64,000 bases of DNA from Roseateles oligotrophus. GTDB lineage: Bacteria > Pseudomonadota > Gammaproteobacteria > Burkholderiales > Burkholderiaceae_C. The position numbers and the translations under genes were made by a program. The stretch covers positions 120,829 to 184,828 of the forward strand of contig NZ_JACHLP010000009.1 in assembly GCF_014204525.1 (NCBI RefSeq), in the 5' to 3' direction. This document shows positions 27,350 through 37,150 of this stretch, one piece after another; the first letter of the stretch is position 1; each line of letters begins with the position of its first letter. The notes below the pieces were generated by a model that saw only the letters and a program-made list of their open reading frames with translations, ran no database searches and was not told the origin of the DNA.

Positions 27350-28171
27350 ATGAGCCAAACGACTTCCGCTGCGTCCCTGGGCTATGCCGCAGCCGCCCAG
27401 GCCTCGCTGGCGCAGGCGATTCACACCCCGGCCACAGGCCTGCAGGCGGGCCCGTTCAGCCTGGATGTGGCGGGCTTTGCATTGAGCGGCTACAGCGCCC
27501 GGCCGCTGGCTGTGGACAAGCCACCGGTGATTTTGCTGATTAGCGAAATCTTCGGCGTGCACGAGCACATCGCCGATGTGGCCCGGCGGCTGGCGCAGCA
27601 GGGCTATTGGGCGCTGGCCCCGGCGCTGTTCCTGCGCCAGGGCGATGCCGGCGCCTACCGCGACATCCCGACGCTGATGCAGGACGTGGTCTACAAGGTG
27701 CCGGATGCCCAGGTCATGGCGGATCTGGATGCCGTCCTCGCCTGGGCCCAGGCTCAGGGCGGCGATGTGGGCCGCCTGGGCGTGACGGGTTTTTGCTGGG
27801 GCGGGCGCATCAGCTGGCTGTACGCCGCCCACAACCCGGCCGTGCGGGCCGCCGTGGCCTGGTATGGACGCGTGATCGGCGTGTGCAGCGAGCGCACGCC
27901 GGCCCACCCCATCGACCGGGTGGGCCAGCTGCATGGCCCGGTGCTGGGCCTGTACGGCGGCTGCGACGAGGGCATCGCGCTTGACACGGTTGATAAGATG
28001 AAGCTTGCTCTGAAGAAGGGCTCGGTGGCCGCGCAGCGTAGCGAGATCCACGTCTACCCGCAGGCCCCGCATGCCTTCTTTGCCGACTACCGTCCCAGCT
28101 ATCGCCAGGACGAGGCCGTCGATGGCTGGCAGCGATGCCTGGCCTGGTTTGCGGTCCATGGCGTTGTGTGA
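27350..28171 (+). CDS. Dienelactone hydrolase family protein
   Basis: A 273-residue alpha/beta hydrolase. The expected Cys-Asp-His triad is visible: nucleophile C149 in GFCWGGR, aspartate in YGGCDEGI near residue 207 and histidine in YPQAPHAFFAD near residue 238. The segment ISEIFGVHEHIADVARRLA is characteristic of the family, and an N-terminal extension of ~40 residues has no signal features. Substrate not predictable: dienelactone hydrolase homologues outside aromatic-degradation clusters hydrolyse diverse esters and lactones. No catechol-pathway genes are nearby. Confidence 0.88.
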   Translation: MSQTTSAASLGYAAAAQASLAQAIHTPATGLQAGPFSLDVAGFALSGYSARPLAVDKPPVILLISEIFGVHEHIADVARRLAQQGYWALAPALFLRQGDAGAYRDIPTLMQDVVYKVPDAQVMADLDAVLAWAQAQGGDVGRLGVTGFCWGGRISWLYAAHNPAVRAAVAWYGRVIGVCSERTPAHPIDRVGQLHGPVLGLYGGCDEGIALDTVDKMKLALKKGSVAAQRSEIHVYPQAPHAFFADYRPSYRQDEAVDGWQRCLAWFAVHGVV

Positions 28172-28208
28172 GTTTTGCCCACAGCAAGGCTCGAAGAGTG
28201 GATGGATG

Positions 28209-28235
28209 ACCGCGTCTCGGAGGGCGCGGTTCTTG
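28209..28235 (+). terminator. Predicted terminator after the dienelactone hydrolase gene
   Basis: The stem ACCGCG (28209-28214) / CGCGGT (28225-28230) is followed by a T-rich stretch (TCTTGTTTGGTTTT). The stem is short, so confidence is moderate. Confidence 0.5.
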
Positions 28236-28264
28236 TTTGGTTTTAAGCCCAGCCCGGGATTTCG

Positions 28265-29044
28265 ATGACTCTTTTTTATATCGTGCTGGCCACCTTGTCG
28301 GGTGGCCTGCTGTCTGTTTTGATCGCGGCCAGCCTGACGGTGAGCCTGCTGGGTCGCATCGTCAAGAATTTGGTCAGCCTCTCCACCGGCGTGCTGCTGG
28401 CCACGGCCTTGCTGCATGTGCTGCCCGAGGCCTTCGAGAGCAAGGCCAGCCCGCATGCCTTGTTCATGGTCTTGCTGGGCGGCCTGATGTTCTTCTTCCT
28501 GCTGGAGAAGGTGGAGCTGTACCGCCACACCCATCATCACGAGGGCGATGGTCACCACCATCACCACCACTTCGACGTCGAGCAGGCCGGGCGGGGGGGC
28601 TTGAGCGTGCTGGTGGGCGACAGCATCCACAATTTCTGCGACGGCATCATCATCGCCGCGGCCTTTTTGGCCGACCCGCATCTGGGCCTGGTGACCTCGC
28701 TGGCCATCGTGGCGCACGAGATCCCGCAGGAGGTGGGCGACTACATCGTGCTCTTGAACGCGGGCTTCAGCCGCCGCAAGGCCTTGCTCTTCAACGCCAT
28801 CTCGGGCCTGGCGGCCGTGGCCGGTGGGGTGCTGGGTTATTTCGTCGTCGGCCCCTGGGAGGCGCTCTTCCCCTATCTGCTGGTCGCGGCCAGCAGCAGC
28901 TTTGTCTATGTGGCGGTGGCGGACCTGATCCCGCAGCTGCAGCGCCGCCTGCCCTGGCGGGACACGGTCTTGCAACTGGCCTGGCTGGCGGCCGGCATAG
29001 GCCTGGTGATCCTGGTGGTGGCCGCCTCCGGTCACGAGCATTGA
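28265..29044 (+). CDS. ZIP family divalent metal transporter
   Basis: A 259-residue inner-membrane metal permease with about eight hydrophobic segments. The metal-path motifs are HNFCDG (H122) in helix IV and HEIPQEVGD (H151, E152) in helix V. Between helices III and IV lies a histidine-rich cytoplasmic loop (THHHEGDGHHHHHH), usual for zinc-handling ZIPs. It likely imports Zn2+ or related cations. The gene ends in a strong terminator shared with the convergent universal stress gene. Confidence 0.92.
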   Translation: MTLFYIVLATLSGGLLSVLIAASLTVSLLGRIVKNLVSLSTGVLLATALLHVLPEAFESKASPHALFMVLLGGLMFFFLLEKVELYRHTHHHEGDGHHHHHHFDVEQAGRGGLSVLVGDSIHNFCDGIIIAAAFLADPHLGLVTSLAIVAHEIPQEVGDYIVLLNAGFSRRKALLFNAISGLAAVAGGVLGYFVVGPWEALFPYLLVAASSSFVYVAVADLIPQLQRRLPWRDTVLQLAWLAAGIGLVILVVAASGHEH

Positions 29045-29045
29045 A

Positions 29046-29075
29046 AAAGCCGGCCGCTGCGAAGCGGCCGGCTTT
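29046..29075. terminator. Strong bidirectional terminator between the ZIP and universal stress genes
   Basis: A perfect 13-bp stem, AAAGCCGGCCGCT (29046-29058) / AGCGGCCGGCTTT (29063-29075), with a 4-base loop. A-run and T-run flanks allow function in both directions between the convergent genes. Confidence 0.85.
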
Positions 29076-29090
29076 GATCGCTGGCTGGAT

Positions 29091-29525
29091 TCAGCGCACG
29101 ACCAACACAGGAATGGTGCAGTGGGTCAGCACCTTCTGGGTCTCGCTGCCCAGCAGCAGGGCTTGCACGCCGCGGCGGCCGTGTGAGGCCATCACCACCA
29201 GATCGCATTGATGGTTGTTGGCGGTTTCGATGATGGCTTCCCAGGCGTGCAAGGCCTCGACGGTGAAGCCCTCGCAGGCGACGCCGGCCTCGGTGGCCTG
29301 GTCCAGCACCAGCTTGACGCGGGCGCTGGCAATGCGCTCTTGCGCATCAAAGAATTCCTGCGGCGGTGTGGGCTGCATTTCCGACACGGCGCTGTAGGGG
29401 AAGGGCTCCTTGACGCTCAGCGCATACAGCTTGGCGCTGTGCACGCGGGCCAGGCCGATGGCGGTGTTGAGCGCCTTGGCGCTGATCTCGGAACCGTCGG
29501 TGGGGACAAGAATTCGCTTGAACAT
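29091..29525 (-). CDS. Universal stress protein (UspA family)
   Basis: A 144-residue single-domain USP. It begins MFKRILVPTDGSEIS and ends with the ATP-binding signature ASHGRRGVQALLLGSETQKV and IPVLVVR, so it is probably an ATP-binding type. ATG 29525 has AGGAG upstream. Such proteins modulate stress survival; the specific role is unknown. Confidence 0.94.
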   Translation of the reverse strand: MFKRILVPTDGSEISAKALNTAIGLARVHSAKLYALSVKEPFPYSAVSEMQPTPPQEFFDAQERIASARVKLVLDQATEAGVACEGFTVEALHAWEAIIETANNHQCDLVVMASHGRRGVQALLLGSETQKVLTHCTIPVLVVR

Positions 29526-29608
29526 GGCAGTGCTCCTGATCTTGGATGGGTCAAGCCAGTTTGGCCGGGACGGCCGGCCTCCATCTTGCGCTAAATCAAG
29601 ATGATGGG

Positions 29609-30460
29609 CTAACCGGTCGCCACCGGGCGCTTGGGGTCGGCCGACCATTCGCTCCAGGAGCCCGGGTAAAGCCTGGCGCCGGCCAGGCCGGCATGCTGCA
29701 TGGCCAGCAGGTTATGGCAGGCGCTCACGCCGGAGCCGCATTGGTGCACGACCTCGTCGGCCTGGCGTAGGCCCAGCAGGGCGGCAAACTCGGCCCGCAA
29801 GAGCTCGGCGCTCTTGAAGCGGCCATCCGCCTGCAGATTGTTCTTGAACAGGCGGTTGCTGGCGCCGGGGATGTGGCCGGCCTGGGCGTCCAGCGGTTCG
29901 ACCTCGCCACGGAAGCGCTCGGGCGCGCGGGCGTCGATCAGCAAGACCTGGCCCAGGCGGGCTTGCAGTGCATCCGCATCGATGGTGTCGACCAGGGCCG
30001 GGCCGGGCTCAAAATGCGCGGCTTGTGGGACCGTCACCGTGCTGCTCAAGGCGCCGCCCTGTGCGGTCCAGGCGGGCAGGCCGCCGTCCAGGACGGCCAC
30101 TTGGGCATGGCCTAGCCAGCGCAGCATCCACCACAGGCGGGCCGCGACCATGCCGCCCTGGGCGTCGTAGGCCACGACTTGCCGGCCCTGGCTCAGGCCC
30201 AGGCTGGCCATCTTCCGCGCAAAGCCCTGGGCCTCGGGCAGGGGGTGGCGGCCGTTGTGGCCGGTCTTGGCGGCGCTCAGGTCGCGGTCCAGATGCAGAT
30301 AGTGGGCGCCGGGCAGATGGCCGGCCGCAAATGCTTGTTCGCCGGCCTCGGGGGCGGCAAGGTCGAAGCTGAGGTCGATCAGCAAAGGGGCAGGGCCCGC
30401 GCTCAGCAAGGCTTGCAATTCCTGGGCGCTGATCAGGGTCTGGTAGGGGCTGTTGCTCAT
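29609..30460 (-). CDS. Sulfurtransferase (thiosulfate / 3-mercaptopyruvate type, tandem rhodanese)
   Basis: A 283-residue two-domain rhodanese. The inactive N-terminal domain carries HLPGAHYLHLDRDL; the active C-terminal domain has LIDARAPERFRGE and the catalytic loop CGSGVSA with Cys241. The loop sequence CGSGVxA is closer to 3-mercaptopyruvate sulfurtransferase than to thiosulfate sulfurtransferase (CRKGVTA). ATG 30460 is chosen over an upstream in-frame ATG because AAGGAGG lies before it, although the spacing is long. Cytoplasmic, no signal. Confidence 0.92.
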   Translation of the reverse strand: MSNSPYQTLISAQELQALLSAGPAPLLIDLSFDLAAPEAGEQAFAAGHLPGAHYLHLDRDLSAAKTGHNGRHPLPEAQGFARKMASLGLSQGRQVVAYDAQGGMVAARLWWMLRWLGHAQVAVLDGGLPAWTAQGGALSSTVTVPQAAHFEPGPALVDTIDADALQARLGQVLLIDARAPERFRGEVEPLDAQAGHIPGASNRLFKNNLQADGRFKSAELLRAEFAALLGLRQADEVVHQCGSGVSACHNLLAMQHAGLAGARLYPGSWSEWSADPKRPVATG

Positions 30461-30525
30461 GGTCGGGGAGTCCTCCTTGAATGGGCTGCCGGCCATTGTG
30501 ACCGCAGGGAGTTCTGCCCATGCAA

Positions 30526-30557
30526 AACGCCCGCAAGGCCGAGGCCATGCGGGCGTT
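30526..30557 (-). terminator. Terminator downstream of the Rieske oxygenase gene
   Basis: The stem AACGCCCGCA (30526-30535) / TGCGGGCGTT (30548-30557) is followed on the minus strand by TTTTGC. It is also close to the sulfurtransferase start and so isolates that gene. Confidence 0.7.
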
Positions 30558-30574
30558 GTTTTGGGGGCGCAGGC

Positions 30575-31687
30575 TCAGGGCGCCAGCTTCATCTCGCGCC
30601 GGTACCACTCGTGGAAGTGCAGCATGCCGTCTTCCATCGGGCTTTGGTAGGGGCCGACCTCGTTGTCGCCGCGCGCCAGCAAGGCCTTGCGGCCCATGTC
30701 CATGCGCAGGGCGATTTCGTCGTCCTCGATGCAGGTCTCCATATAGGCGGCCTGGTGGGCCTCGACGAACTCGCGCTCGAAGGCGGCGATTTCCTCGGGG
30801 TAGTAGAACTCGACGATATTGGCGGTCTTCTGCGGCCCTTGCGGGAACAGGGTGGACACCACCAGCACATGCGGATACCACTCCACCATGATGTGCGGGT
30901 AGTAGGTCAGCCAGATCGCGCCCGATTTGGGCGGCGTACCCGCGCGGAACTTGAGCAATTGATCGTGCCAGCGCTGGTAGACCGGGGAGCCAGGCTTGGC
31001 CAGATCCTTGTGGATGCCGACCGTCTGCACCGAGTGGTTGCGGCCGAATTCCCAGGCCAAATCATCACAAGTGACGAACTGGCCCAGGCCGGGGTGGAAG
31101 GGGCCGACGTGGTAGTCCTCCAGATAGACCTCGATAAAGGTCTTCCAGTTGTAGTCGCACTCATGCACATGGACCTTGTCCAGCACATAGCCGCTGAAGT
31201 CCAGCTCGGCCTTGGGGCCCAGTTGCGCCAGATGGGCGCCGACATCGTGGCCGTTGTCCTCGAACAGCAGACCGTTCCACTCGCGCAGCGGGTAGTTCTT
31301 CAGGTTCAGGCAGGGGTCGTGGTCGAAATGCGGGGCGCCGATCAGCTCGCCCTTGAGGTCATAGGTCCAGCGGTGCAGGGGGCAGACGATATTGCTGCGG
31401 GTATTGCCGCGCCCGCGCAGCATCACGGCCTGGCGGTGGCGGCAGACATTGGAGATCAGTTCCAGACCTTGGCGGGTGCGCACGATGGCCCGGCCTTCGC
31501 CTTCCTGCGGCAGTGCGTAGTAATCGCCGACCTCGGGCACCGCCAGGGCGTGGCCGAGGTAGCGGGGCCCAGGTTGGAAGAGCAATTCCTGTTCTTTGCG
31601 GAACAGGTTCTCATCGAAGTATGAAGAAACGTGCAGCTGCGTGTTGCTGCGCTCAAGAGCCGCGCGGGAAATACTCAGGTCGGACAT
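30575..31687 (-). CDS. Rieske-type aromatic-ring-hydroxylating oxygenase, alpha subunit
   Basis: A 370-residue oxygenase. The Rieske [2Fe-2S] motif is CRH...CPLH (C82, H84, C102, H105; 17-residue spacing). The mononuclear iron site is in EDYHVGPFH (H193, H198) with a later acidic ligand. It belongs to the SRPBCC/RHO family that hydroxylates or demethylates small molecules. No ferredoxin, reductase or beta subunit gene is nearby, so electron supply must come from elsewhere. It is divergent from xseB-ispA-dxs. The substrate is unknown. Confidence 0.9.
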   Translation of the reverse strand: MSDLSISRAALERSNTQLHVSSYFDENLFRKEQELLFQPGPRYLGHALAVPEVGDYYALPQEGEGRAIVRTRQGLELISNVCRHRQAVMLRGRGNTRSNIVCPLHRWTYDLKGELIGAPHFDHDPCLNLKNYPLREWNGLLFEDNGHDVGAHLAQLGPKAELDFSGYVLDKVHVHECDYNWKTFIEVYLEDYHVGPFHPGLGQFVTCDDLAWEFGRNHSVQTVGIHKDLAKPGSPVYQRWHDQLLKFRAGTPPKSGAIWLTYYPHIMVEWYPHVLVVSTLFPQGPQKTANIVEFYYPEEIAAFEREFVEAHQAAYMETCIEDDEIALRMDMGRKALLARGDNEVGPYQSPMEDGMLHFHEWYRREMKLAP

Positions 31688-32124
31688 GATCCAAGTGGGT
31701 CTCCAAGAAACCAAATGTCATCTCAAGGCCGCGCTGGCCTGCGCGAACCTAGGCTGACGCCCCGGACGTCGGGATTGTGACAAAAGACCGGCAATGGTGA
31801 GGATTTGCATCGTGCCGGCAAGGCAGTTTGCGCCATGGCCCCTGGTGTTTCCACGGACCCTTGCGCAAAGAAGAGGAATCAACCTGAAGAGAAAGGGCCG
31901 CTGCTACATCGGGCCCTGGCCTCTGAAATCAAGCCTGAGCCCGAACGCAGACCTGGGTTCCGTCCCAGGAAACAGGATGGGCCCCTTCGACAGGAGTCCG
32001 GGATTGTATCTCTTGACAAGAATGTGTCCCTCATTTGTCAAGCCTGCCCCTCTTCTGGGGCGTGGCGCTCGGATGACAATGCGGCAGTCTGTACTGACTA
32101 CAATCGCCGTTTTCCCGCGCAGCC
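31688..32124. other. 437-base divergent intergenic region before xseB
   Basis: No credible gene: the open frames crossing it lack ribosome binding sites and family resemblance. It contains a small hairpin CCTGGG-N6-CCCAGG (31952-31969), the symmetric site CTTGACA-N17-TGTCAAG (32012-32042), and a -10-like TACAAT (32099-32104) 21 bases before the xseB ATG. It must hold the promoters of the oxygenase gene and of the xseB-ispA-dxs operon. Confidence 0.6.
32012..32042. promoter_or_regulatory. CTTGACA-N17-TGTCAAG dyad upstream of xseB
   Basis: Perfect 7-bp arms are separated by 17 bases. The left arm reads as a consensus -35 (TTGACA 32013-32018) on the plus strand and the right arm as a consensus -35 on the minus strand, so it could be back-to-back -35 boxes for the divergent genes or a regulator site. 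The corresponding -10 elements are weak. Confidence 0.45.
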
Positions 32125-32376
32125 ATGACAAAAAGCAGTACTTCAGCAAAACATGCCTCGAAAGAAGCCGTCGCGCTCAGCTATGAGCAGGCCTTGGCCG
32201 AGCTGGAGCAATTGCTTGCCGGCATGGAGGCCGGGCAGCTGCCGCTTGATCAATTGCTGGAAAGCTATCGGCGTGGCGCCGAGTTGCTGGGTTTCTGCCG
32301 CGCCAAGCTCCAGGCCGTAGAACAACAAGTCAAGGTGCTTGAGGGCGAGGGATTGAAACAATGGGGAGATTCCTGA
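32125..32376 (+). CDS. xseB: Exodeoxyribonuclease VII small subunit
   Basis: An 83-residue helical protein with the family core [30 protein letters not shown] (split: [13 protein letters not shown] near residue 19 and [15 protein letters not shown] near 36). It partners XseA, which is not in the window, in single-strand DNA degradation. It overlaps the ispA start by 16 bases, the common xseB-ispA-dxs operon order. Confidence 0.95.
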   Translation: MTKSSTSAKHASKEAVALSYEQALAELEQLLAGMEAGQLPLDQLLESYRRGAELLGFCRAKLQAVEQQVKVLEGEGLKQWGDS

Positions 32377-33275
32377 GCGTGGACGCAGGTATTTTTGAAC
32401 AGTGGATGCAGCGCTCGCTCGCTGCCTGTGAGTTGGCCCTGGATCGCTTCGTGCCCAGTGACGCGCCTGCCGGCCTCGGCGAGGCCATGCGTTACGCCGT
32501 CCTGGACGGCGGCAAGCGCCTGCGGCCCCTGTTGGTGATGGCGGCGAACGATGCGGTGCGCGGCGATGCCGAGGCCGCCATGCGGGCCGCCTGTGCGGTG
32601 GAATTGATCCACGCCTACTCCCTGGTGCACGACGATATGCCCTGCATGGACGACGATGTGCTGCGCCGGGGCAAGCCCACCGCCCATGTCAAGTTTGGTG
32701 AAGCCCGGGCCATGTTGGCCGGCGATGCCATGCAGGCCCTGGCCTTTGAGGTCTTGACGCCCGATGCGGCCGACAGCGCCATGCCACCCGCCCTGCAAGC
32801 GCGTCTGTGCTCCCTGCTGGCCCGCTCCGCCGGTCATGCCGGCATGGCCGGTGGCCAGGCGATTGACCTGGCCAGCGTCGGCCAGCAACTGGACGAATGC
32901 ACCTTGCGCGATATGCACCGCCGCAAGACCGGCGTGCTCTTGCAGGCCAGCGTGATGATGGGGGCGGCCTGTGGCCAGGCTTCCGTGCAGGCCCTGACGC
33001 ATTTGTCCGAGTTTGGCGCGGCCCTGGGCCTGGCCTTCCAGGTGGTGGACGATATTCTGGACGTCACCCAGGACTCCGCCGTGCTGGGCAAGACGGCCGG
33101 CAAGGACCAGGACGCCAACAAGCCCACCTATGTCAGCGTGCTGGGCCTGGAGCCCGCACGCGCCCTGGCACAAGAGTTGCGCGACCAGGCCCACAAGGCC
33201 CTGGCCGCCAGCGGCCTGACCCATACCGCCTGGCTCAGCCTGCTGGCCGATATGGTGGTCGAGCGCCAGAACTGA
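32361..33275 (+). CDS. ispA: Farnesyl diphosphate synthase (polyprenyl synthase family)
   Basis: A 304-residue prenyltransferase that condenses IPP with DMAPP and GPP. The first aspartate-rich motif is DDMPCMDDD from D91; GGKRLRPLL lies near residue 51; the second motif is [14 protein letters not shown] 32361 lies inside xseB; GTG 32379 is an alternative start just after the xseB stop. Farnesyl diphosphate feeds ubiquinone, undecaprenyl phosphate and hopanoid synthesis. dxs follows after 11 bases. Confidence 0.96.
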   Translation: MGRFLSVDAGIFEQWMQRSLAACELALDRFVPSDAPAGLGEAMRYAVLDGGKRLRPLLVMAANDAVRGDAEAAMRAACAVELIHAYSLVHDDMPCMDDDVLRRGKPTAHVKFGEARAMLAGDAMQALAFEVLTPDAADSAMPPALQARLCSLLARSAGHAGMAGGQAIDLASVGQQLDECTLRDMHRRKTGVLLQASVMMGAACGQASVQALTHLSEFGAALGLAFQVVDDILDVTQDSAVLGKTAGKDQDANKPTYVSVLGLEPARALAQELRDQAHKALAASGLTHTAWLSLLADMVVERQN

Positions 33276-33286
33276 GCCAGCAAGCC

Positions 33287-35230
33287 ATGCCTTACTCTCT
33301 TTTGCAGACCATCAACAGCCCGGCCGATCTGCGCCGCCTGCCGCGCACCGAGCTGGTCAAGCTGGCCGGCGAGCTGCGTGCCTTTGTGCTCGACACCGTG
33401 TCGCGCTCCAAGGTGGGCGGCCATCTGGGTTCGAACCTGGGCGCGGTAGAGCTGACCGTGGCCCTGCATTACGTCTTCAACACCCCGCATGACCGCCTGG
33501 TCTGGGATGTGGGCCACCAGACCTATCCGCACAAGGTGCTGACCGGCCGCCGCGAGCAGATGCACAGCTTGCGCCAGCAAGACGGCGTCAGCGGCTTCCC
33601 GCGGCGGGACGAGAGCGAGTACGACACTTTTGGCACGGGCCATTCCTCCACCTCGATTTCGGCCGCCCACGGCATGGCCATGGCGGCCAAGATCAAGGGC
33701 GAGGACCGCAAGGCCGTGGCCATCATCGGCGATGGTTCGATGACGGCCGGCATGGCTTTTGAGGCGCTGAACAATGCTGGCGTGCCACATGGCGGCCTGC
33801 TGGGCGATGTGCTGGTGATCCTGAACGACAACGATATGTCGATCAGCCCGCCCGTCGGCGCACTGAACAAATACCTGGCCCGCCTGATGAGCGGCAGCTT
33901 CTACTCCGCCGCCCGCGAAGGCGCCAAGAGCGTGCTCAAGAACACGCCCTTGTACGAGTTCGCGCGCCGCTTCGAGGAGCACACCAAGGGCATGGTCGTG
34001 CCCGGCACCATTTTTGAAGAGTTCGGCTTCAACTATGTGGGGCCCATCGACGGCCATGACCTCGACGCCCTGATCCCCACGCTGGAAAACCTGCGCGACA
34101 AAAAAGGCCCGCAGTTCCTGCATGTGGTGACCAAGAAGGGCCAGGGCTACAAGCTGGCCGAGGCCGATCCGGTCAAGTACCACGCGGCCTCGGGCGTGTT
34201 CGACCCGGCCGTGGGCTTTGTCAAATCGACGGCGCCGGCCAAGACCACCTTCACCCAGGTGTTTGGCGAATGGCTGTGCGATATGGCCGAGCAGGACAAG
34301 CGCCTGGTCGGCATCACGCCGGCCATGCGTGAGGGCTCCGGCATGGTGGAGTTCCACAAGCGCTTCCCGACCCGCTACCACGATGTGGGCATTGCCGAGC
34401 AGCACTCGGTCACCTTCGCCGCCGGCCTGGCCTGCGAGGGGCTCAAGCCCGTGGTCGCCATTTACTCGACCTTTTTGCAGCGCGCCTACGACCAGATGTT
34501 GCATGACGTCGCCCTGCAGAATCTGCCGGTGGTGTTTGCGCTGGACCGCGCCGGTCTGGTCGGTGCCGACGGCGCCACCCATGCCGGCAATTACGACATC
34601 GCCTTCACCCGCTGCATCCCCAAGATGTCGGTGCTGACGCCGGCGGATGAGAACGAATGCCGCCAGGCCTTGTTCACCGCCTTCCAGCACGCGGGTCCGG
34701 TGACGGTGCGCTATCCGCGCGGTGCCGGTGTCGGTGTGGCGATCCAGAAAGAGATGCAGGCCCTGCCCTGGGGCAAGGGCGAGATTCGCCGCAGCTCCGG
34801 CAAGCCCATGCGTGGCAACGCACCGGCCGCCCAGGCAGCGCCCCGTGTCGCCATTCTGAGTTTTGGTACCTTGCTCTATCCCGCCTTGGCGGCGGCCGAG
34901 TCCCTGGATGCGACCGTGGCCAATATGCGTTTCGTCAAGCCGCTGGACCACGAACTCGTGGCCGAACTGGCCCGCACGCACGATGCCCTGGTGACGGTGG
35001 AAGACGGCTGCGTCATGGGCGGCGCCGGCTCGGCCGTGATGGAGTCGCTGCAGGCCGCGGGCCTGAATCTGCCGGTCCTGCAGCTGGGCTTGCCCGACGA
35101 GTTCATCGAACACGGGGATGCGGGCCGCTTGATGGCCCAGTGCGGTCTGGATGCCGCGGGCATCGAGCAGGCCGTGTTGAAGCGCTTCGGCGCCCGGCCC
35201 GCCCTGCTTCGACCGGCGGCCAATCAATAA
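33287..35230 (+). CDS. dxs: 1-deoxy-D-xylulose-5-phosphate synthase
   Basis: A 647-residue thiamine-diphosphate enzyme, first step of the MEP isoprenoid pathway (pyruvate + glyceraldehyde-3-phosphate). Visible are [12 protein letters not shown] with catalytic histidine, the TPP motif [18 protein letters not shown] from G148, [16 protein letters not shown], and the transketolase-type [17 protein letters not shown] with the catalytic glutamate. About 28 residues after RGAGVG ([21 protein letters not shown]) form a slightly longer linker than in E. coli. Operon with xseB and ispA. Confidence 0.97.
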   Translation: MPYSLLQTINSPADLRRLPRTELVKLAGELRAFVLDTVSRSKVGGHLGSNLGAVELTVALHYVFNTPHDRLVWDVGHQTYPHKVLTGRREQMHSLRQQDGVSGFPRRDESEYDTFGTGHSSTSISAAHGMAMAAKIKGEDRKAVAIIGDGSMTAGMAFEALNNAGVPHGGLLGDVLVILNDNDMSISPPVGALNKYLARLMSGSFYSAAREGAKSVLKNTPLYEFARRFEEHTKGMVVPGTIFEEFGFNYVGPIDGHDLDALIPTLENLRDKKGPQFLHVVTKKGQGYKLAEADPVKYHAASGVFDPAVGFVKSTAPAKTTFTQVFGEWLCDMAEQDKRLVGITPAMREGSGMVEFHKRFPTRYHDVGIAEQHSVTFAAGLACEGLKPVVAIYSTFLQRAYDQMLHDVALQNLPVVFALDRAGLVGADGATHAGNYDIAFTRCIPKMSVLTPADENECRQALFTAFQHAGPVTVRYPRGAGVGVAIQKEMQALPWGKGEIRRSSGKPMRGNAPAAQAAPRVAILSFGTLLYPALAAAESLDATVANMRFVKPLDHELVAELARTHDALVTVEDGCVMGGAGSAVMESLQAAGLNLPVLQLGLPDEFIEHGDAGRLMAQCGLDAAGIEQAVLKRFGARPALLRPAANQ

Positions 35231-35382
35231 GGCTTTGGCGGGATCGCGCCTTGAGCTGGCAGATTCCGCAAGGCCTTGCGACGGCAAGCTTTTCGGGAAA
35301 GCCTCATGCTTGGCGACAGGTCCCGGGCTTTTTTCGCCCGCCCAATTTTTTGCGGCACACGCCCCTAGCTCAATAATCTCGC

Positions 35383-36177
35383 ATGAACCAAGTCACTGCC
35401 GCCCTGCACATTCCTGATACCCAGAGTGAACGCGACGAGCGTCATCTCCTCATCCAGCGCGTCGGCGTCAAAGACGTGCGTTATCCCCTGCAGGTCTTGA
35501 TCGGCCAGCAAGCGCAGGGCACGGTCGGCCAGTGGACGCTCGATGTATCGCTGCCGGCCGAGAAGAAGGGCACGCATATGTCCCGCTTCGTGGCCTGGTT
35601 GGACGCCTTGAACGCGCCGCTGGACGCCAACAGCCTGCGCGAGCTGCACGGCCAGATGCTGACCAAGCTGGAAGCGCTGGAGGGCCGCATCGAGCTGCGT
35701 TTCCCCTTTTTCATCCGCAAGCGCGCGCCCATTTCCGGCATTGAAAGCCTGCTGGACTACCAAGGCACCCTGATCTCCGAAACCCGCGCCGGCCTCACCA
35801 CGGTCTGGGCCGAGGTGGCGGTGCCGGTCAAGAGTCTGTGCCCTTGCTCCAAGGAAATCTCCGACTACGGCGCGCACAACCAGCGCTCCCTGGTGACCAT
35901 CCGTGCCGAGATGGCCGCGCAAGCGCCCAGCTGGCAAGAGCTGGTGCGCTTCGCCGAGGAAAGCGCCTCCAGCGAGATCTGGCCCCTGCTCAAGCGCAGC
36001 GACGAGAAGTGGATCACCGAACACGCCTACGAGAACCCCAAGTTCGTCGAAGACCTGGTGCGCGATGTGGCCCTGCGCCTGAATGCCGATGCCCGCATCG
36101 GGCGCTACACGGTGGATGTGGAAAATTTTGAATCCATCCACAACCACAGCGCCTACGCCCGCATCGAGCGCCTCTAA
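35383..36177 (+). CDS. folE2: GTP cyclohydrolase FolE2 (type IB)
   Basis: A 264-residue T-fold enzyme that converts GTP to dihydroneopterin triphosphate for folate synthesis. The family signature [19 protein letters not shown] contains the conserved catalytic cysteine (about C153). No classic FolE zinc motif is present; FolE2 uses various divalent metals and is often a zinc-saving replacement. No Zur-like site was recognised in the 152 bases upstream, which hold a perfect CGCAAGGCCTTGCG palindrome (35267-35280) probably belonging to dxs termination. It overlaps the convergent lysR stop by 4 bases. Confidence 0.94.
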   Translation: MNQVTAALHIPDTQSERDERHLLIQRVGVKDVRYPLQVLIGQQAQGTVGQWTLDVSLPAEKKGTHMSRFVAWLDALNAPLDANSLRELHGQMLTKLEALEGRIELRFPFFIRKRAPISGIESLLDYQGTLISETRAGLTTVWAEVAVPVKSLCPCSKEISDYGAHNQRSLVTIRAEMAAQAPSWQELVRFAEESASSEIWPLLKRSDEKWITEHAYENPKFVEDLVRDVALRLNADARIGRYTVDVENFESIHNHSAYARIERL

Positions 36178-37103
36178 ACCTGCAAGGCGCTCTTCAGCTC
36201 AAGGCTGATTTGCTGGACCTGCGCCTGTAGATCGGCCAGCAGCACTTGCGTGAGCGCTTGCGCCGGCCTGAACTGAGGCAGCAGGGCGCTGAGCTGGAAG
36301 GGCACGGAGACGCTGAGCCGGCGCAGCGCCAGGCCCTCGCCCGCCATTGCCAGCGCCGTCACAGGGTTGACGATGGCCAGGCCCAGACCGGCCTTGACCA
36401 TGGCGCAGACGGCGATGGCGCTGTGCGTCTCCAGCCGCGCGCGGCGCTGCACGCCCTGCTCGGCGAACAAGGCGTCCAGTTGCAGGCGGTAGGGGTCATC
36501 GGCCGCCAGATTGATGAAGTCCTGGCCTTCAAAATCGCGTGGCTTCAACAGCTTTTTGCTCAGCAGCGCATGGCCGGTCGGTAGCACGCAGACCTCGTCC
36601 AGGCTCAGCAAGGGGACTCTTGCGGTGCCCGGCACGGCATGGGTCTGTTCGCTCAGGCCCAGGTCGTAGCGCTGGGCGCTCATCCATTCCTCCAGCAAGG
36701 GCGATTCCTGGGGCGTGATGGACAGCTGGGCCGCCGGGTAGCGCTGCAACAGCCGGGCGCAGGCGCCAGGCAGCAGGCCGTGGCTGAGCGCCGGCAGGCA
36801 GAGCACCGAGAGCTGGGCCTGCTCGGCCCGGCCCAGCTGGGCGGCGCGGCTGCAGATGCGGTCCAGGCCCTGGTAGGACCGCTGCACCTCCTCGAACAAG
36901 CTCAGCGCCCGGGCCGTGGGCTTGAGCCGGCCGTTCAGGCGTTCGAACAAGGCATAGCCCAGCAAATACTCCAGCCTTGCTAACTCCCGGCTCAGCGTGG
37001 GTTGGGAGCTGTGCAGCAAGCTGGCGGCGGCGGTCACGCTGCCGGCCGTCATCACGGCGCGGAAGACCTCGATATGGCGGTGGCTGATGGCGGCAGGATT
37101 CAT
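36174..37103 (-). CDS. lysR: LysR-family activator of lysA
   Basis: A 309-residue LysR-type regulator. The N-terminal winged helix reads [20 protein letters not shown] and [17 protein letters not shown], very close in wording to E. coli LysR itself. The C-terminal effector domain contains the usual periplasmic-binding-protein-like fold ([29 protein letters not shown]). ATG 37103 is divergent from lysA with 91 bases between starts. By homology it activates lysA and responds to diaminopimelate/lysine. Confidence 0.9.
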   Translation of the reverse strand: MNPAAISHRHIEVFRAVMTAGSVTAAASLLHSSQPTLSRELARLEYLLGYALFERLNGRLKPTARALSLFEEVQRSYQGLDRICSRAAQLGRAEQAQLSVLCLPALSHGLLPGACARLLQRYPAAQLSITPQESPLLEEWMSAQRYDLGLSEQTHAVPGTARVPLLSLDEVCVLPTGHALLSKKLLKPRDFEGQDFINLAADDPYRLQLDALFAEQGVQRRARLETHSAIAVCAMVKAGLGLAIVNPVTALAMAGEGLALRRLSVSVPFQLSALLPQFRPAQALTQVLLADLQAQVQQISLELKSALQV

Positions 37104-37150
37104 ATCAGGAATGAATGGTAGACGGAAATCAAAGCATTTGAATGAATGAG

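Noticed and set aside
28540..28575. CAC/CAT repeat in the ZIP gene as a DNA repeat
   Set aside because: It is the histidine-rich loop common to ZIP transporters, explained by protein function.
31794..32186. 130-codon open frame in the region before xseB
   Set aside because: It overlaps xseB, has no ribosome binding site or recognisable fold, and a second overlapping frame is equally open.
35231..35382. Riboswitch or Zur site upstream of folE2
   Set aside because: No recognisable THF riboswitch core or Zur-type dyad was found; only a short palindrome close to the dxs end is present.
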